In this document: positions 42,199-53,033 of the stretch, in pieces
How the letters are laid out: each line of letters starts with the position of its first letter
Position numbering within the stretch: position 1 is the stretch's first letter
NCBI GenBank assembly: GCA_029960065.1
Contig: JASCOF010000005.1
Span: 1-64,000, forward strand
Length of the DNA: 64,000 nt
Direction of reading: 5' to 3'
From: Flavobacteriaceae bacterium PS02336
GTDB taxonomy: Bacteria > Bacteroidota > Bacteroidia > Flavobacteriales > Flavobacteriaceae
Notes under the pieces: generated by a model
Database searches by the model: none
What the model saw: the letters and a program-made list of their open reading frames with translations, nothing else
Told to the model about the DNA's origin: nothing
Translations under genes and position numbers: made by a program

Positions 42199-43305
42199 AT
42201 GTATCACAGCATTTCAATCAATAGAAAATCAACAATCCTACTGGCATTGACCACATCGCTGGTATTGATGCTTTCAGCTTGTTCCCAAAAAGAGCAGGAA
42301 AAAGGACAGGTGAAGGAAGTACAGGAAAAGCCCGTAAATTATAAAACGGCTCCCGTACAGTTTATCAATCCCGAATACGAAATATCCGTTCCGGCAGAAC
42401 TGAAACCCTTTGAGCAGGTAGCGGTGTATGCTAAAGTTACGGGATTTGTACAACGGATGTATGTAGATAGAGGCGACAGGGTTCGCAAAGGCCAGCTTTT
42501 GGCGGTATTGGAAGCTCCCGAAATGCAGCAACAGTACCTTTCCGACAAATCCACAGAGCAAAAGGTATATAGTGATTACCTGTACGCAAAACAGGCGTAT
42601 GACCGATTGGTAACGGCTTCCAAAACAACCGGAGCGGTAGCCGATATTGAGCTGGACAGGGCTAAAAGTGCTATGGAGAGTGCCAAATCCGCCTATGAGG
42701 CTTCCAAAGCAGGTACGGCGCATTCTTCGCAGTTGTCGCAGTATCTCCGTATCACAGCACCGTTTGACGGCGTGATTACCCAGAGGAATGTTTCCGTAGG
42801 AGCTTTGGCAGGAACAGGAAGCAATACGCCTTTATTTATGATGGCACAGAGTAATAAGCTACGCCTTACCTTATCCCTGCCCGAAAAACACGCAGCATCC
42901 GTACACCAGGGAATGCCCGCTACATTTACAGTTAGCTCACAGCCCGGTAAAACGTTTGATGCCAAACTTTCCCGTACATCGGGACTGCTTGACCAGGAAG
43001 ACCGTTCCCTTACATTGGAGTTTGACGTAAGCAACCCGTCAGGCGAATTGCAGGGAGGCGATTATGCACAGGTCAAGCTGAAATTAAAGCGTAAAAGCCC
43101 GTCGAATTGGGTACAGACCAAGAGCGTACTAAATACGCAGTCGGGAACTTATGTTTTGACGTTGAACAACAACGAGGTAAAACGGATTGCTGTAAATGAG
43201 GGGGTACGTTTAGATACACTGACAGAGGTTTTCGGTAATCTTTCGCCCGAAGACAATATCATTCTGAAACCGTCAGAAGAAATCAAAGAGGGTAAAATAA
43301 ACTAA
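42199..43305 (+). CDS. RND efflux periplasmic adaptor lipoprotein
   Basis: This 368-residue protein has a lipobox (LMLSAC, Cys28), a barrel-sandwich with the lipoyl half KVTGFVQRMYVDRGDRVRKGQ, a helical hairpin of about 60 residues, the second half FDGVITQRNVSVGALAG, and a beta-barrel domain. It connects the RND permease to the TolC channel. In this operon the order is TolC, permease, adaptor, which is unusual since the adaptor most often precedes the pump. Confidence 0.9.
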   Translation: MYHSISINRKSTILLALTTSLVLMLSACSQKEQEKGQVKEVQEKPVNYKTAPVQFINPEYEISVPAELKPFEQVAVYAKVTGFVQRMYVDRGDRVRKGQLLAVLEAPEMQQQYLSDKSTEQKVYSDYLYAKQAYDRLVTASKTTGAVADIELDRAKSAMESAKSAYEASKAGTAHSSQLSQYLRITAPFDGVITQRNVSVGALAGTGSNTPLFMMAQSNKLRLTLSLPEKHAASVHQGMPATFTVSSQPGKTFDAKLSRTSGLLDQEDRSLTLEFDVSNPSGELQGGDYAQVKLKLKRKSPSNWVQTKSVLNTQSGTYVLTLNNNEVKRIAVNEGVRLDTLTEVFGNLSPEDNIILKPSEEIKEGKIN

Positions 43306-43311
43306 CAAAAT

Positions 43312-43899
43312 ATGAAGGATATGAAAATGAAATTAAATAAAAGAGCGATGCTCACGTACATTTTGGTAACAATTGGAGGCTTCTGCTTTGCGGGCTGCAA
43401 CGGCAATGAGCAAACGAAAACCGTGTCGCAATCCGCACCAACTGCAATCGCGGAAAAAGAAAATACATCATTGCCGGAACAGACCGGTGATGATGTGGTA
43501 TTTAAAGACAAGGATGGAAAAACCGTATCGCTAAAATCCTTAAAAGGCAAGGTGGTATTCATCAATTTTTGGGCTACGTGGTGTCCGCCATGTATTCAAG
43601 AAATGCCGTCAATCAACCAACTGAAACAATCATTTAACGGCAATAACGACATCGTGTTTTTAATGGTAGATGTGGATAACAAAATCGAAAAATCTACTGC
43701 ATTTATGAATAAGAAAAAGTATGACCTGCCTGTATATGTTCCAGCCGGAAATATACCTTCCGATTATTTAGGAGGTGCAATTCCGACTACGGTTATACTC
43801 GACAAAAGCGGAGATATGATTGCCCGTTTAGAAGGTGGTAGGGATTATTCAAGCCCCGAAATAGTGAAAGCCCTTAAAGAATTGGTGGAAAGTAACTAA
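43312..43899 (+). CDS. TlpA-like thioredoxin lipoprotein
   Basis: This 195-residue protein has a lipobox (CFAGC, Cys29) and a thioredoxin domain with WCPPC (Cys91, Cys94) and a cis-Pro in GAIPTTVIL. Alternative starts are at 43321 and 43327. TlpA-like proteins reduce disulfides in the envelope, often for metal-binding or cytochrome substrates. It starts 6 bases behind the adaptor gene and is followed by a second TlpA-like gene, so it belongs to the efflux operon. Confidence 0.88.
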   Translation: MKDMKMKLNKRAMLTYILVTIGGFCFAGCNGNEQTKTVSQSAPTAIAEKENTSLPEQTGDDVVFKDKDGKTVSLKSLKGKVVFINFWATWCPPCIQEMPSINQLKQSFNGNNDIVFLMVDVDNKIEKSTAFMNKKKYDLPVYVPAGNIPSDYLGGAIPTTVILDKSGDMIARLEGGRDYSSPEIVKALKELVESN

Positions 43900-43901
43900 A
43901 A

Positions 43902-44540
43902 ATGAACGAAATTATGTTGAACAACAAAGAGCTTTCAAAAGAAAAACCACCTACAAATCAGTTTTGGCAGTACATCCGTAAAAACGGTTTTACTATATTA
44001 ATGGTCATCTTGATCGGGGTACTGTTCGTCAGCCCCGATGCAAAATCATTCCTGCTACGACAACTTATGGCAACAGGGATTTTTAATGCAAGTATAGATA
44101 AAAAGGACACGGATACAGTGAACCAGGTAAACGCAGATTTTAATTTTTCCGACGAGAAAGGCAATGTTGTGAATACCTCCTCATTAAGAGGAAAAGTAGT
44201 ATTCATCAACTTCTGGGCATCGTGGTGTCCGCCTTGCAGGGCTGAGTTTCCTTCTATTGAAAAACTCTATTCCACATTCAAAGACCATCCTGATTTTTTC
44301 TTTCTTACAATTAATGAGGATAACGATATAGCGGTAGCAAGAGAATATTTGAATAAAGAAAAGTTTTCAGTTCCACTTTACAGATCCAGTGGTAATGTTC
44401 CGGCAGAAATTTATGCCGGGTCGTTGCCCACAACGCTTGTATTAGATAAGACAGGAAAAATCCGATTTCACCACACAGGATTTGCTAATTATACTTCCGA
44501 AAAGTTTATAGAGCAGATGAAAGAATTGATGGAAGACTAA
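43902..44540 (+). CDS. TlpA-like thioredoxin, membrane anchored
   Basis: This 212-residue protein has one N-terminal membrane helix (about 30-45) and then a thioredoxin domain with WCPPC (Cys109, Cys112) and cis-Pro in GSLPTTLVL. It follows the lipoprotein form after 2 bases, so the pair gives one inner-membrane and one lipid-anchored thioredoxin. A hairpin overlapping its stop codon closes the operon. Confidence 0.88.
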   Translation: MNEIMLNNKELSKEKPPTNQFWQYIRKNGFTILMVILIGVLFVSPDAKSFLLRQLMATGIFNASIDKKDTDTVNQVNADFNFSDEKGNVVNTSSLRGKVVFINFWASWCPPCRAEFPSIEKLYSTFKDHPDFFFLTINEDNDIAVAREYLNKEKFSVPLYRSSGNVPAEIYAGSLPTTLVLDKTGKIRFHHTGFANYTSEKFIEQMKELMED

Positions 44541-44562
44541 GAATTAAAAGGTCTTCCATTTG
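44529..44562 (+). terminator. Hairpin at the end of the RND/TlpA operon
   Basis: ATGGAAGAC (44529-44537) pairs perfectly with GTCTTCCAT (44551-44559). It overlaps the TlpA stop codon; the T run after it is short. Confidence 0.55.
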
Positions 44563-44613
44563 ATAATTAACCGTACAAAATAGATTGTTTATATAACCAC
44601 AAAAAATTACCGA

Positions 44614-45444
44614 ATGGAAAAATGCTATAGAGAATGTATTCGAAACGTCGAGGAAAAAATTATTGAGTTGACAATGGAAATGGAAAATCCAATTTTGCTG
44701 GCGCAGGAGATTATTGAACTTCTGATTAATAACATGGCAGATTTGAAAAAGTTTGTGGCAGAACGAGGCTTTAATAGTACAGAAGAGGAAATATATTTCT
44801 TTAAGCATTTAAAGCCTGTCATTCTTTCAAAACTTATTTATCACAATGCTGTTTACAAAATAGAAACAAAAAAGCCTTATGGCAATGGGAAAGCCATTAA
44901 AAAATATATCGATAATGAACTTTCAAAGTTGAAAAGGTATTTTGATAACAATCTCGATTTTTATAAATATTACAGAACTAACAGCACCTATTTGGACCAC
45001 AAATATTTTGTACGTGGAAAACATGATATTAAATTGAGCCTTGACACGTTTTATTTCGAAGCAGATCACAATTTTACAACTTCACACGACTATAAAGTAG
45101 CCAAAATTATTGCAAATGACCTGATACAGGTATATCTTGAAGATCAGCTAAATACCCGAACCCCTAAAAAATCATTTGATGATAATCCTTTAAAATGGAC
45201 TGCCAATAAAACTGCATTAACCGAATTAATTTATGCTCTGTATTCACAAAATGTTTTTAATAACGGAAATGCCGACATAAAAGAAATAGCAAAAACATTT
45301 GAAAGCATCTTTAATGTTGATCTAGGAGATTTCTATCATACTTTTATGGAACTTAAATCCCGAAAAATAAACCGTACAAAATTCATTGATAGCTTACGCG
45401 ATGCTTTAATCAGAAAAATGGATGAACAGGATGAAAAGGTATAA
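44614..45444 (+). CDS. rteC: RteC domain protein, mobile element excision regulator
   Basis: This 276-residue protein is an RteC homologue, with the helical body (PYGNGKAIKKYIDNELSKLKR and LDHKYFVRGKHDIKL) and a C-terminal winged helix. In CTnDOT RteC activates excision genes in response to tetracycline signalling through RteA and RteB; here neither partner is visible in the window. It is a strong marker that this region belongs to an integrative/conjugative element. It lies alone between two terminators. Confidence 0.9.
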   Translation: MEKCYRECIRNVEEKIIELTMEMENPILLAQEIIELLINNMADLKKFVAERGFNSTEEEIYFFKHLKPVILSKLIYHNAVYKIETKKPYGNGKAIKKYIDNELSKLKRYFDNNLDFYKYYRTNSTYLDHKYFVRGKHDIKLSLDTFYFEADHNFTTSHDYKVAKIIANDLIQVYLEDQLNTRTPKKSFDDNPLKWTANKTALTELIYALYSQNVFNNGNADIKEIAKTFESIFNVDLGDFYHTFMELKSRKINRTKFIDSLRDALIRKMDEQDEKV

Positions 45445-45457
45445 TACCAACTAAACA

Positions 45458-45499
45458 AAAAAGTAAACGTTGATTTATGATAGTCTACGTTTACTTTTT
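45458..45499. terminator. Bidirectional terminator between rteC and the methylase-helicase gene
   Basis: AAAAAGTAAACGT (45458-45470) pairs perfectly with ACGTTTACTTTTT (45487-45499); flanking A and T runs make it work in both directions. Confidence 0.9.
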
Positions 45500-45520
45500 A
45501 CATTGTAAGTCAGTTCCGTT

Positions 45521-48500
45521 TCACAACACACCCCTTGGTATGTGGACGCCTTTTGTTCTTACAATGGCTTCCGAAATATTTTGGTTTTGTTCCTTTTTCT
45601 CAGTCTTTTCAGCAGGCTCTTCTTTCGTCTCAGGAGCAATTGACAACATAATTTTTCTTTCTACACCAGCCAATTCCGTTTTGAGTTCGCTTAGTCGGGT
45701 TTCTTTGTTCCAAGTACCGTTTACGATTTCCTGAAGTACAGGCAGGTCTTTTTTGAGTTCCACATTTTTCTTTTGTTCCTGTTCTATATATCCGGGCAGT
45801 TTTTCCAATGCCTTTAGAAAATTCATCGCTGCCGTTTCAGGATCTTTCGCCATGATACCGTTGTTGTACGTGTATTTGATATTGCCTTCACCTTGTATTA
45901 AAAAACGGTTTACACGAATATCCACGCCCTCTTTTTCAGAAACTTCGGTTTTGACCAATAACTGAAATCCATACAAACTTCCTATTTCCTGATAATCACC
46001 ACCTGTGCGGGCTTTATCCGCTATCTGGTTGAGTTTTGCACCAATCTGTTTGACATCGGCATTTGCCGACAAACCCTCCAACTGAACAGGATTGGCAATA
46101 CTGTCGTCCGAATGTTTTTGTATTCGCTTTTCTAAATTATTCCAGTCAAGGCTCATCCGTTCCAATCGGGATTTGGAACCTTCCAGCATAGCCTTAACAT
46201 CTTCTAACTTATGTTTAGAACTGTATTTAGAACGATTGAATGCTTGTTTCTCGCTTTCCAGACCCGCAATCTGTTTTTCCAATTTTGCTTTTTCAAGCAA
46301 ATCGGTATTTCCCGAAAGTATTGCCACGTATTCAGAGAAATTCATGCCGGTTTTTTCGTCCATTGCACCTTCATCAATGGTACGTTTGCCCATGCTGTTA
46401 CTTTTCAGCTGACCAATGAAAACCTGCTTGTTGTACAAGGTATTGAATTTATAGCTGTCTAATGATTTCTCAACCGCATAGATAAAAATATCTATTTTGT
46501 TGTCTGCAAAGAACTTAGCAATATCATTCCCTTTTCGGATAGCCCGCCCATCCCTTTGGGCAAGGTCTGACGGTCGCCATGGTATATCGAGGTGATGTAC
46601 GGCAACCGCTCGTTTCTGTGCATTTACACCTGTACCCAACATTTCTGTAGAACCAAACAGTACCCTTATCTTTCCCTCATTGACATCGCTGATGAATTGC
46701 TTACGCTGCTTTTCGTTTTTGGCTTCCTGTATAAAACGAACTTCGTTTGCAGGGATACCGTGGTCTTCAACAAGTTTGCGTTTAATTTCCGAATATACAT
46801 TCCATTCGCCTGGCTTGTAGGTTCCCAGATCGGAGAATATAAATTGTGTACCTTTCTGTGCATTGAACTTAGTGTAGTATTTGGCAATGTTTGCCGCACA
46901 ATGGGAAGCTTTATTGTCAGGGTGATCTTCGTATTTACGGTTTATCATCCGCATATCCAAAGACATCTTACGAGCGTAATCCGTAGCGATGAGCATCTTT
47001 GCCTTTTCCTCACTTTGAGATAATGGCGGTCGTCCCAACAGTTCAGCATTGCCCGTTTTGGCAAATTCCATCAATTTTTTGATAAATACTTCCTGCTCTG
47101 GTGTTGGAGGGATATTGTATAGTATCTCATTCTTTTCCGGACGATCTATGCCTATATCTTTGGCGGTTCGGTAATCCGTTATCTCGGAATAGAATTGGGC
47201 AAGTTCTGGCACTTTGATAAAGAAGCGGAAACGCTCTTTTGATACAATATTGTTAGCCACCGAAAATTCATAATCGGTAGTCTTGCGGGCATAGATCGCT
47301 GCCCAGGCATCAAAGCAATTGATACCTTGTTTTTCCAATGCCTGTGGTCGCAAGTATTTAAAAAGCAGATACAGTTCCGTCAGCGAATTGCTAATCGTAG
47401 TACCCGATAGAAAAGTTGCTCCCAAATCCTTTCCGGTGCGTTCCTGAATGGTACGGATGGCAAACAGCAGGTTCATTGCCCTTTGGCTTCCTGCCATATT
47501 GCCCAATCCGGCAACACGCTCATGGCGGGTATTAAACATCAGATTTTTGAAACGATGGCTTTCATCGACCAACAAGTGATCGATGCCCATCATTTTAAAA
47601 TCAACTACATCATCCTTTCGGTTTTCAATATCGTGTTCCAGTGTTTTCAACCGGACTTCAAGGTTCTGTTTGCGTATCTGTACGCCTTTGAGCATACCTC
47701 TTGAAATTTCATTGCCCTGTGCTTCCAGAGCAGCAAGGTTATCCTCAACGTTCTGTAGCTCACCTTCCAATATCTCTTTCTGCATTTCAGGTGATTGGGG
47801 TATCATCCCGAATTGATCATGCGTCAATATCACACAATCCCAATCGTTATTTTTGATGTCGCCAAAAATCCGTTGTCTTTTCTGTGGAGTAAAATCTTCC
47901 TTTCCGGGATATAGGATTTTAGCGTGTGGATAAGCTTTACGATAGGTTTCCGCTATTTCGTGGACATTGGCTTTCAGCCCTAATATCATCGGTTTATGTA
48001 CCATGCCCAACCTCTTCATTTCCTGAGCAGCCGTACACATTATCAAGGTTTTGCCAGCACCTACTTCATGGTCGCAAATCGCTCCTCCATTCAGCTTTAT
48101 CATCCAAACGGCATCCTTCTGGCTTGAATATAGGTCTTCAATACCCAGACCTTTTCTGTCCAGTCCGGGAAACTCCTGATGGCTTCCGTCATATTGCGGA
48201 CGTACAAAGCAATTGAACGTGTCATTGTACTGATCAGTTAGCCGTTTTTTAAACTCATCGTTCTGGGCATGAAGCCAATCAGTAAAAGCGGTACGGATTT
48301 CATCAATTTTGGTATTCGCCATCTGTATGGCTTCCATATCCCTTACCTTGACTTCCTTGTCATCTATTGTAACCTTTTTGGTAATATCAGGCGTGGTATT
48401 GACCAGAGCGTGCTTCAGTAAAGCAATTCCATCATAGGTACGGCTTTGCGATTTGATGGCGTACTTATCCCAGATGTGTACGTTCTTGCTGTTGCAATTG

Positions 48501-50944
48501 ATATTGAAATCGTCTGTGGTTTCAGAATAATGAATGCGTACATCCGTATCGAACAGGTGCGAAGCGAAGCGGGCATAAATCCTTGTGGGTATCCAGCGTT
48601 CCCCTAAATTAAAATCCAGTTCTTCAAATTCGATACGCCTTGGTCGAGCCTCTTCCAAAGCCGAAAGACTTTCCTTTGCTTCTTTGTCTTCAGGGTGGTT
48701 CTCTACATAGTTGCGTACATCGTTTGCTTTTTCAACCACGTTTCCGGCAATCCATCTTTCGGTTATTTCATACCCTTTCTGCAAAGGATCGTAATAAATA
48801 CGTCCGTGCAGGGAATTCTTTAGTTCATCAGCAGGCATTCCGCTGATTTCTGACATATAATCCAAGTCAACCGTTCCAAATCGGTTGAGCGATGCGGATA
48901 AGGCTTCATCGGGATTATCGGTAGCAAGCGTGGTAGTAGAGAAACTTACCGGACGGTGGAATATATCCGATTTATGCACAACACCGCCAACCACACGTTC
49001 CAGATAAGGAATTTCCTTTCCGGCACTATCAGTTTTGATGAGTTTGATATTATCAGCACTGTTCAGGTTGCCGTACTTTTTGACAAAAGCGTCGTACAAG
49101 CTGTTCAGCTTTTCCCGCTCATCTTTATGTTCTGTTTGCTTTTCAGCTTCTTTTTGATAAAGATCAATATAAATATCACGCAGGTTGATATAGGCTTCGG
49201 TTCTTAGCTTTTGGTTTTGTGGCAAAGCCAAAGGATGAAACACAGCGTTTTCCCTGTAAACATTTATGTTTTTCAGGTAGCCAACTGCTCCTTTGAACGA
49301 TACCAGGCTATCGTTTCTGTGGAAAGCCTGTAAAGGTTCGGTGTAGGGTTCTGGTTCTGTTGGTATTACTTGTATGGGGATTTGTTCAGATTTGCCGTTA
49401 CCATTCAAGCCAGAAAACAAATCGCCAATAATTGCTGCCTGTCCGTTTTGGGAAGTTTCCGCTTTTGGTGTAATTGGGGTTGGCGTAAAGGTTTGCTGCA
49501 TCGTTCCATTGAACAGATTGCCCTGATAGCTTTTCCTTACAGCTTTCTTTTTGGCAGGCGTTTTCTTTTTAACTGTTGGTATAGGTGTAACTAATGCTAC
49601 GGGTTGCGGGCTTTCAAAAAGGTCGAACAAATTCAGTTGTACTTCCTGATTGGGAACTGTATTATTTGATGGAACCTGTTTCTGTTCTTCTTTTAAAGGT
49701 TCACTTGCAATTATCGGCTGAATAATGGGTTCAACTTTAGGTACAGGCGGTGGAACCTCTTCTTTTTGTAAAGAGGCATCTTGCTTTTTACCGTTGTATA
49801 AGTCAAGGTTCAGGTAGTTCCCAAAATCTTCCCTTAGCAGTTTTGTTACATCATCCGCAATACCTTGGGCACCTCCGCTGTGCAGAAAGATAGGCTGTTT
49901 ACGTCCGTACTGGTCTGTGCTTTCGATAATCTCGTCAAAGACAGTACAGGCTGAATACATGACCCACGCATTTATCTTTCGATCGTCTTTGGCATCGATA
50001 GATAGGCAGAAATCTTTTTCGTTTTCGGTAAGTTCTTTTTTGTTCTTGTTCTTCTGTAAGATCACCAGGTCACTTCCTACTTCGGTTCCGGCATGTTCGG
50101 TAAAGAGATTGTTGGGCAACCTGACCACAGATACAAGATTGTTCTCTTTCATCAAGGCTTCCCGTATTGGCTGATTGGCAGGGCTGTCCAATACGCCCTG
50201 CGAGGTGATGAATGCCAGGATACCGCCATCACGAAGCATATCGCTTCCCTTTAAGAAGAAATAGTTGTGAATGGCTTTTGCCGCCAATGCTTTTGCAGGA
50301 TCATTCCCTCTTGTATAGGAAAGGTCAAAAACCGAAGCCGTACCAAAAGGAATATTACTGGTAACCAGATCATAGCTCTCTTTATCTGCTTCAGGTATGT
50401 CTTCAAAACCCCGGACGTGTGCATTCACATCAGGGTAGATATGTTTCAGAATTTTTCCAGTAAGCAGGTCTTTTTCATAAGCTGAAATATCACGTATAGT
50501 TCCAAAACTTTCTTTGAACCTTTCTATAAATGCTCCGGCTCCGGCAGAAGGTTCCAGCATTTTATTGACGGTAATACCGTTTTCTTTCATTACATCTGCC
50601 AATGCTTTGATCAGTGGCGCAGGCGTGTAAAAAGCGGTAAGTACGGAGTTCCGCATACTATCTACATAGCGACGGTATTCTTTTTCGTCCGCGGAGTTTT
50701 CTCTTAAAAGCTGGTGCAATTCCTGTGTAGCTTCAAAGAACTGGTGGTCTGTTTTTCTCCAATTGTTGATGTCTATTTCGTCTGCTACAGGGTTCAAAAC
50801 GAACTTTAGACCGCCAAATCCGCTGTATTGCATCATTAGCAGTCTTTCGCCCGACGTGGGTGTCCGTTTCTCCTTATCAAGTTTAAAAGCTGTTCTTAGG
50901 GCATAAATGTTCTGTTGGAGATGGAACTTTTTACTGAAGGCCAT
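45521..50944 (-). CDS. Large N6-adenine methylase/SNF2-type helicase fusion of the mobile element
   Basis: From the ATG at 50944 it has about 1,807 residues. The N-terminal third has an adenine methyltransferase core ([15 protein letters not shown] near 130 and NIPFG near 195, in place of the usual NPPY). The middle is Pro-rich and probably a flexible linker. The C-terminal half is a superfamily 2 helicase: Walker A GAGKT near 960, DESHR near 1126, then a helicase C domain. The gene overlaps the DUF1896 gene by 14 bases. This kind of protein is a conserved part of Bacteroidota conjugative elements, and its role in transfer or defence is not settled. Confidence 0.88.
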   Translation of the reverse strand: MAFSKKFHLQQNIYALRTAFKLDKEKRTPTSGERLLMMQYSGFGGLKFVLNPVADEIDINNWRKTDHQFFEATQELHQLLRENSADEKEYRRYVDSMRNSVLTAFYTPAPLIKALADVMKENGITVNKMLEPSAGAGAFIERFKESFGTIRDISAYEKDLLTGKILKHIYPDVNAHVRGFEDIPEADKESYDLVTSNIPFGTASVFDLSYTRGNDPAKALAAKAIHNYFFLKGSDMLRDGGILAFITSQGVLDSPANQPIREALMKENNLVSVVRLPNNLFTEHAGTEVGSDLVILQKNKNKKELTENEKDFCLSIDAKDDRKINAWVMYSACTVFDEIIESTDQYGRKQPIFLHSGGAQGIADDVTKLLREDFGNYLNLDLYNGKKQDASLQKEEVPPPVPKVEPIIQPIIASEPLKEEQKQVPSNNTVPNQEVQLNLFDLFESPQPVALVTPIPTVKKKTPAKKKAVRKSYQGNLFNGTMQQTFTPTPITPKAETSQNGQAAIIGDLFSGLNGNGKSEQIPIQVIPTEPEPYTEPLQAFHRNDSLVSFKGAVGYLKNINVYRENAVFHPLALPQNQKLRTEAYINLRDIYIDLYQKEAEKQTEHKDEREKLNSLYDAFVKKYGNLNSADNIKLIKTDSAGKEIPYLERVVGGVVHKSDIFHRPVSFSTTTLATDNPDEALSASLNRFGTVDLDYMSEISGMPADELKNSLHGRIYYDPLQKGYEITERWIAGNVVEKANDVRNYVENHPEDKEAKESLSALEEARPRRIEFEELDFNLGERWIPTRIYARFASHLFDTDVRIHYSETTDDFNINCNSKNVHIWDKYAIKSQSRTYDGIALLKHALVNTTPDITKKVTIDDKEVKVRDMEAIQMANTKIDEIRTAFTDWLHAQNDEFKKRLTDQYNDTFNCFVRPQYDGSHQEFPGLDRKGLGIEDLYSSQKDAVWMIKLNGGAICDHEVGAGKTLIMCTAAQEMKRLGMVHKPMILGLKANVHEIAETYRKAYPHAKILYPGKEDFTPQKRQRIFGDIKNNDWDCVILTHDQFGMIPQSPEMQKEILEGELQNVEDNLAALEAQGNEISRGMLKGVQIRKQNLEVRLKTLEHDIENRKDDVVDFKMMGIDHLLVDESHRFKNLMFNTRHERVAGLGNMAGSQRAMNLLFAIRTIQERTGKDLGATFLSGTTISNSLTELYLLFKYLRPQALEKQGINCFDAWAAIYARKTTDYEFSVANNIVSKERFRFFIKVPELAQFYSEITDYRTAKDIGIDRPEKNEILYNIPPTPEQEVFIKKLMEFAKTGNAELLGRPPLSQSEEKAKMLIATDYARKMSLDMRMINRKYEDHPDNKASHCAANIAKYYTKFNAQKGTQFIFSDLGTYKPGEWNVYSEIKRKLVEDHGIPANEVRFIQEAKNEKQRKQFISDVNEGKIRVLFGSTEMLGTGVNAQKRAVAVHHLDIPWRPSDLAQRDGRAIRKGNDIAKFFADNKIDIFIYAVEKSLDSYKFNTLYNKQVFIGQLKSNSMGKRTIDEGAMDEKTGMNFSEYVAILSGNTDLLEKAKLEKQIAGLESEKQAFNRSKYSSKHKLEDVKAMLEGSKSRLERMSLDWNNLEKRIQKHSDDSIANPVQLEGLSANADVKQIGAKLNQIADKARTGGDYQEIGSLYGFQLLVKTEVSEKEGVDIRVNRFLIQGEGNIKYTYNNGIMAKDPETAAMNFLKALEKLPGYIEQEQKKNVELKKDLPVLQEIVNGTWNKETRLSELKTELAGVERKIMLSIAPETKEEPAEKTEKKEQNQNISEAIVRTKGVHIPRGVL

Positions 50945-51368
50945 TTTCCTCAATCCAGATTGCGATGGTTCCGGTTATTTCAGTGTAGAGAAGGTCGTAC
51001 TCTGTGGTATAGGCGAAATCATCGGTTAATTGGTAATTTGTGAAAACGGGTTCGCAAACAGGAGACATTTTCAAGGCAAATGGTCGCAGTTCCTCATCTG
51101 CCATGATGGTGTCGAACTCATTGCATACGGCTTGGAACACCGTATCAAATTTGGAGAAATGCAAGCCCTCAAAAAGTATGTAATTGGCTATTTCATCACA
51201 TCTTTCAATAGGATTTCCCGATCGGAAAGCTCCCTCGTAAGCATTAGCCGCCCATGAGGAACGCTGCTGTATAAACTTTGTGTCAAAGGCTTTTTCGGGA
51301 AAGCTGGTATTGAGTAATTCTTGTAGTCGTAACTTAAAATACGAAAGGTCTTTTTGCTGTGTATCCAT
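50931..51368 (-). CDS. DUF1896 family protein
   Basis: This 145-residue helical protein matches DUF1896 ([37 protein letters not shown]). It is nearly always next to the large methylase-helicase gene in Bacteroidota mobile elements, as here, with overlapping ends. Biochemical role unknown. Its position marks the left flank of the cargo block that runs to topoisomerase III. Confidence 0.85.
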   Translation of the reverse strand: MDTQQKDLSYFKLRLQELLNTSFPEKAFDTKFIQQRSSWAANAYEGAFRSGNPIERCDEIANYILFEGLHFSKFDTVFQAVCNEFDTIMADEELRPFALKMSPVCEPVFTNYQLTDDFAYTTEYDLLYTEITGTIAIWIEENGLQ

Positions 51369-51531
51369 ACTATATTTTGTTTAGAATTTTGATGAAAACC
51401 TAAAATTATAGCAACAGATAAGCGCTTTTAAAAAAGTGGTAGTGTTTGGCTTTGAGAGGCAGGATTTGGCGTAAGGAAGTTAATGGCGAGGAATTTAATT
51501 TGTATTTTTACCAAAGTAAATTTTAAAAATT

Positions 51532-52344
51532 ATGAAAAACATTTATTTCGTTTTGCTGTCAGCAATTCTTTTCCTTACAGGCTGCTCTAACGGATCACAA
51601 ACAAACGACCCGATCCCGGAACACGAAACTTTTGAAGTTCAGTCCAAACAAATTGGTGAAAAAAGAACCATCAATGTATGGACACCAGAAGGTTACAAAA
51701 CAAGTGTGGATTCTTTACCTGTAATGTATATGGCAGACGGTGGAATTAAAGAAGACTTTCCGCATATAGCCAACACACTGGCTAAACTTATTAAGGAGAA
51801 AAAAATAAAACCACTTATTCTTGTAGGTATTGAGAACACCGAGCGAAGAAGAGACTTGACAGGTTTTACCGAAGTAGAAAAAGACAAAGAAATTGCACCT
51901 GTCGTGGGAGGTTCGGAAAAATTCAGAGCCTTTATAAAAGAAGAGCTTTTCCCTGAAATTGACAAAAAATACAGAACTACAAGCGAAAAAAGTATCATTG
52001 GCGAATCTGCATCAGGGCTTTTTGTAATGGAAACTTTCTTCCTTACACCTGAAATGTTTGATAATTATATCGCTTTTGACCCTTCACTTTGGTGGAACAA
52101 TCATTATTTGGTAAGAACAGCAAAAGAGCATTTAACAAAATTTCCTACTACGGAAAAACGAATTTGGTTTGCAGGCTCGAATGCAGCGGATGTTTCGCCT
52201 TATACGAAAGAGTTAGCCAGTATTTTTAAATCAGAAAATTATCCAAACATCAAATGGAATTTTTCTGATGAACCTAAAGAAAAGCACAATACGATTTTCA
52301 GGGCAACAAAAGAAAAAGCAATCGTTTGGACTTTGAACAAATAA
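51532..52344 (+). CDS. Exported esterase of the enterochelin esterase-like group (lipoprotein)
   Basis: This 270-residue protein has a lipobox (LTGC, Cys18) and an alpha/beta-hydrolase fold with nucleophile Ser159 in IIGESASGLFVM. The fold pattern (DSLPVMYMADG at the oxyanion strand) is that of esterase D/Fes-type hydrolases. It would face the periplasm and hydrolyse an unknown ester. The gene lies at the left edge of the cargo block, next to an AraC-type regulator with a metal-binding N-terminus, so a siderophore- or metal-linked role is possible but unproven. Confidence 0.82.
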   Translation: MKNIYFVLLSAILFLTGCSNGSQTNDPIPEHETFEVQSKQIGEKRTINVWTPEGYKTSVDSLPVMYMADGGIKEDFPHIANTLAKLIKEKKIKPLILVGIENTERRRDLTGFTEVEKDKEIAPVVGGSEKFRAFIKEELFPEIDKKYRTTSEKSIIGESASGLFVMETFFLTPEMFDNYIAFDPSLWWNNHYLVRTAKEHLTKFPTTEKRIWFAGSNAADVSPYTKELASIFKSENYPNIKWNFSDEPKEKHNTIFRATKEKAIVWTLNK

Positions 52345-52409
52345 GTAATGACACAACGGGATTTAGAAAAAAAAATATCTTTATTTTTTCAATTGGTACA
52401 GATTAAATT

Positions 52410-52973
52410 ATGACGACACTCTTTATTAAAAATATGGTTTGCAACCGCTGTATAATGGTGGTGCAGAATGAATTGGAAAAGCTGGAGCTGACACTTAAAA
52501 GCATAAAGCTCGGCGAGGTTAAGCTCGAAAATGACCTCACGTCATCGGACAAAACTAGATTGGAAAAAGTTCTCATACCGTTAGGTTTTGAGGTAATTGA
52601 TGATAAAAAAAGTCGCATCATTGAAAAAATAAAGAACATTATCATTGATCTGGTTCATTATCAGGACAGCGATAACAAAAACAACCTTTCTGATGTTCTG
52701 AGCAGCCAGCTACACCACGATTACAATTATCTTTCCAACCTGTTTTCAGAGGTAGAAGGTACAACTATAGAAAAATACTTTATTGCCCAAAAAATCGAAA
52801 AGGTCAAGGAATTGCTGGTGTATGACGAACTGTCGCTCAGTGAGATTGCCTTCCGGATGAACTATTCCAGCGTAGCATATCTAAGTAACCAATTCAAGAA
52901 AGTTACAGGACTGTCTCCGAGCCATTTCAAACAAATAAAGGAAGATAAAAGAAAACCGCTGGATAATTTGTAA
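52410..52973 (+). CDS. AraC-type regulator with HMA-like N-terminus
   Basis: This 187-residue protein has an N-terminal segment like a heavy-metal-associated domain (KNMVCNRCIMVVQNEL, Cys11 and Cys14) followed by a short linker and an AraC helix-turn-helix (LSLSEIAFRMNYSSVAYLSNQFKKVTGLSPSHFK). It probably senses Cu(I) or a similar ion directly. It lies upstream of a methyltransferase and the CopA ATPase, so it is the likely local regulator of the copper genes. No operator could be defined. Confidence 0.82.
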   Translation: MTTLFIKNMVCNRCIMVVQNELEKLELTLKSIKLGEVKLENDLTSSDKTRLEKVLIPLGFEVIDDKKSRIIEKIKNIIIDLVHYQDSDNKNNLSDVLSSQLHHDYNYLSNLFSEVEGTTIEKYFIAQKIEKVKELLVYDELSLSEIAFRMNYSSVAYLSNQFKKVTGLSPSHFKQIKEDKRKPLDNL

Positions 52974-53033
52974 ATCTTACAGCAATAATATGGTTGATGA
53001 ATTTCTTTAATTTTACAATTTAGAATATAGAAA

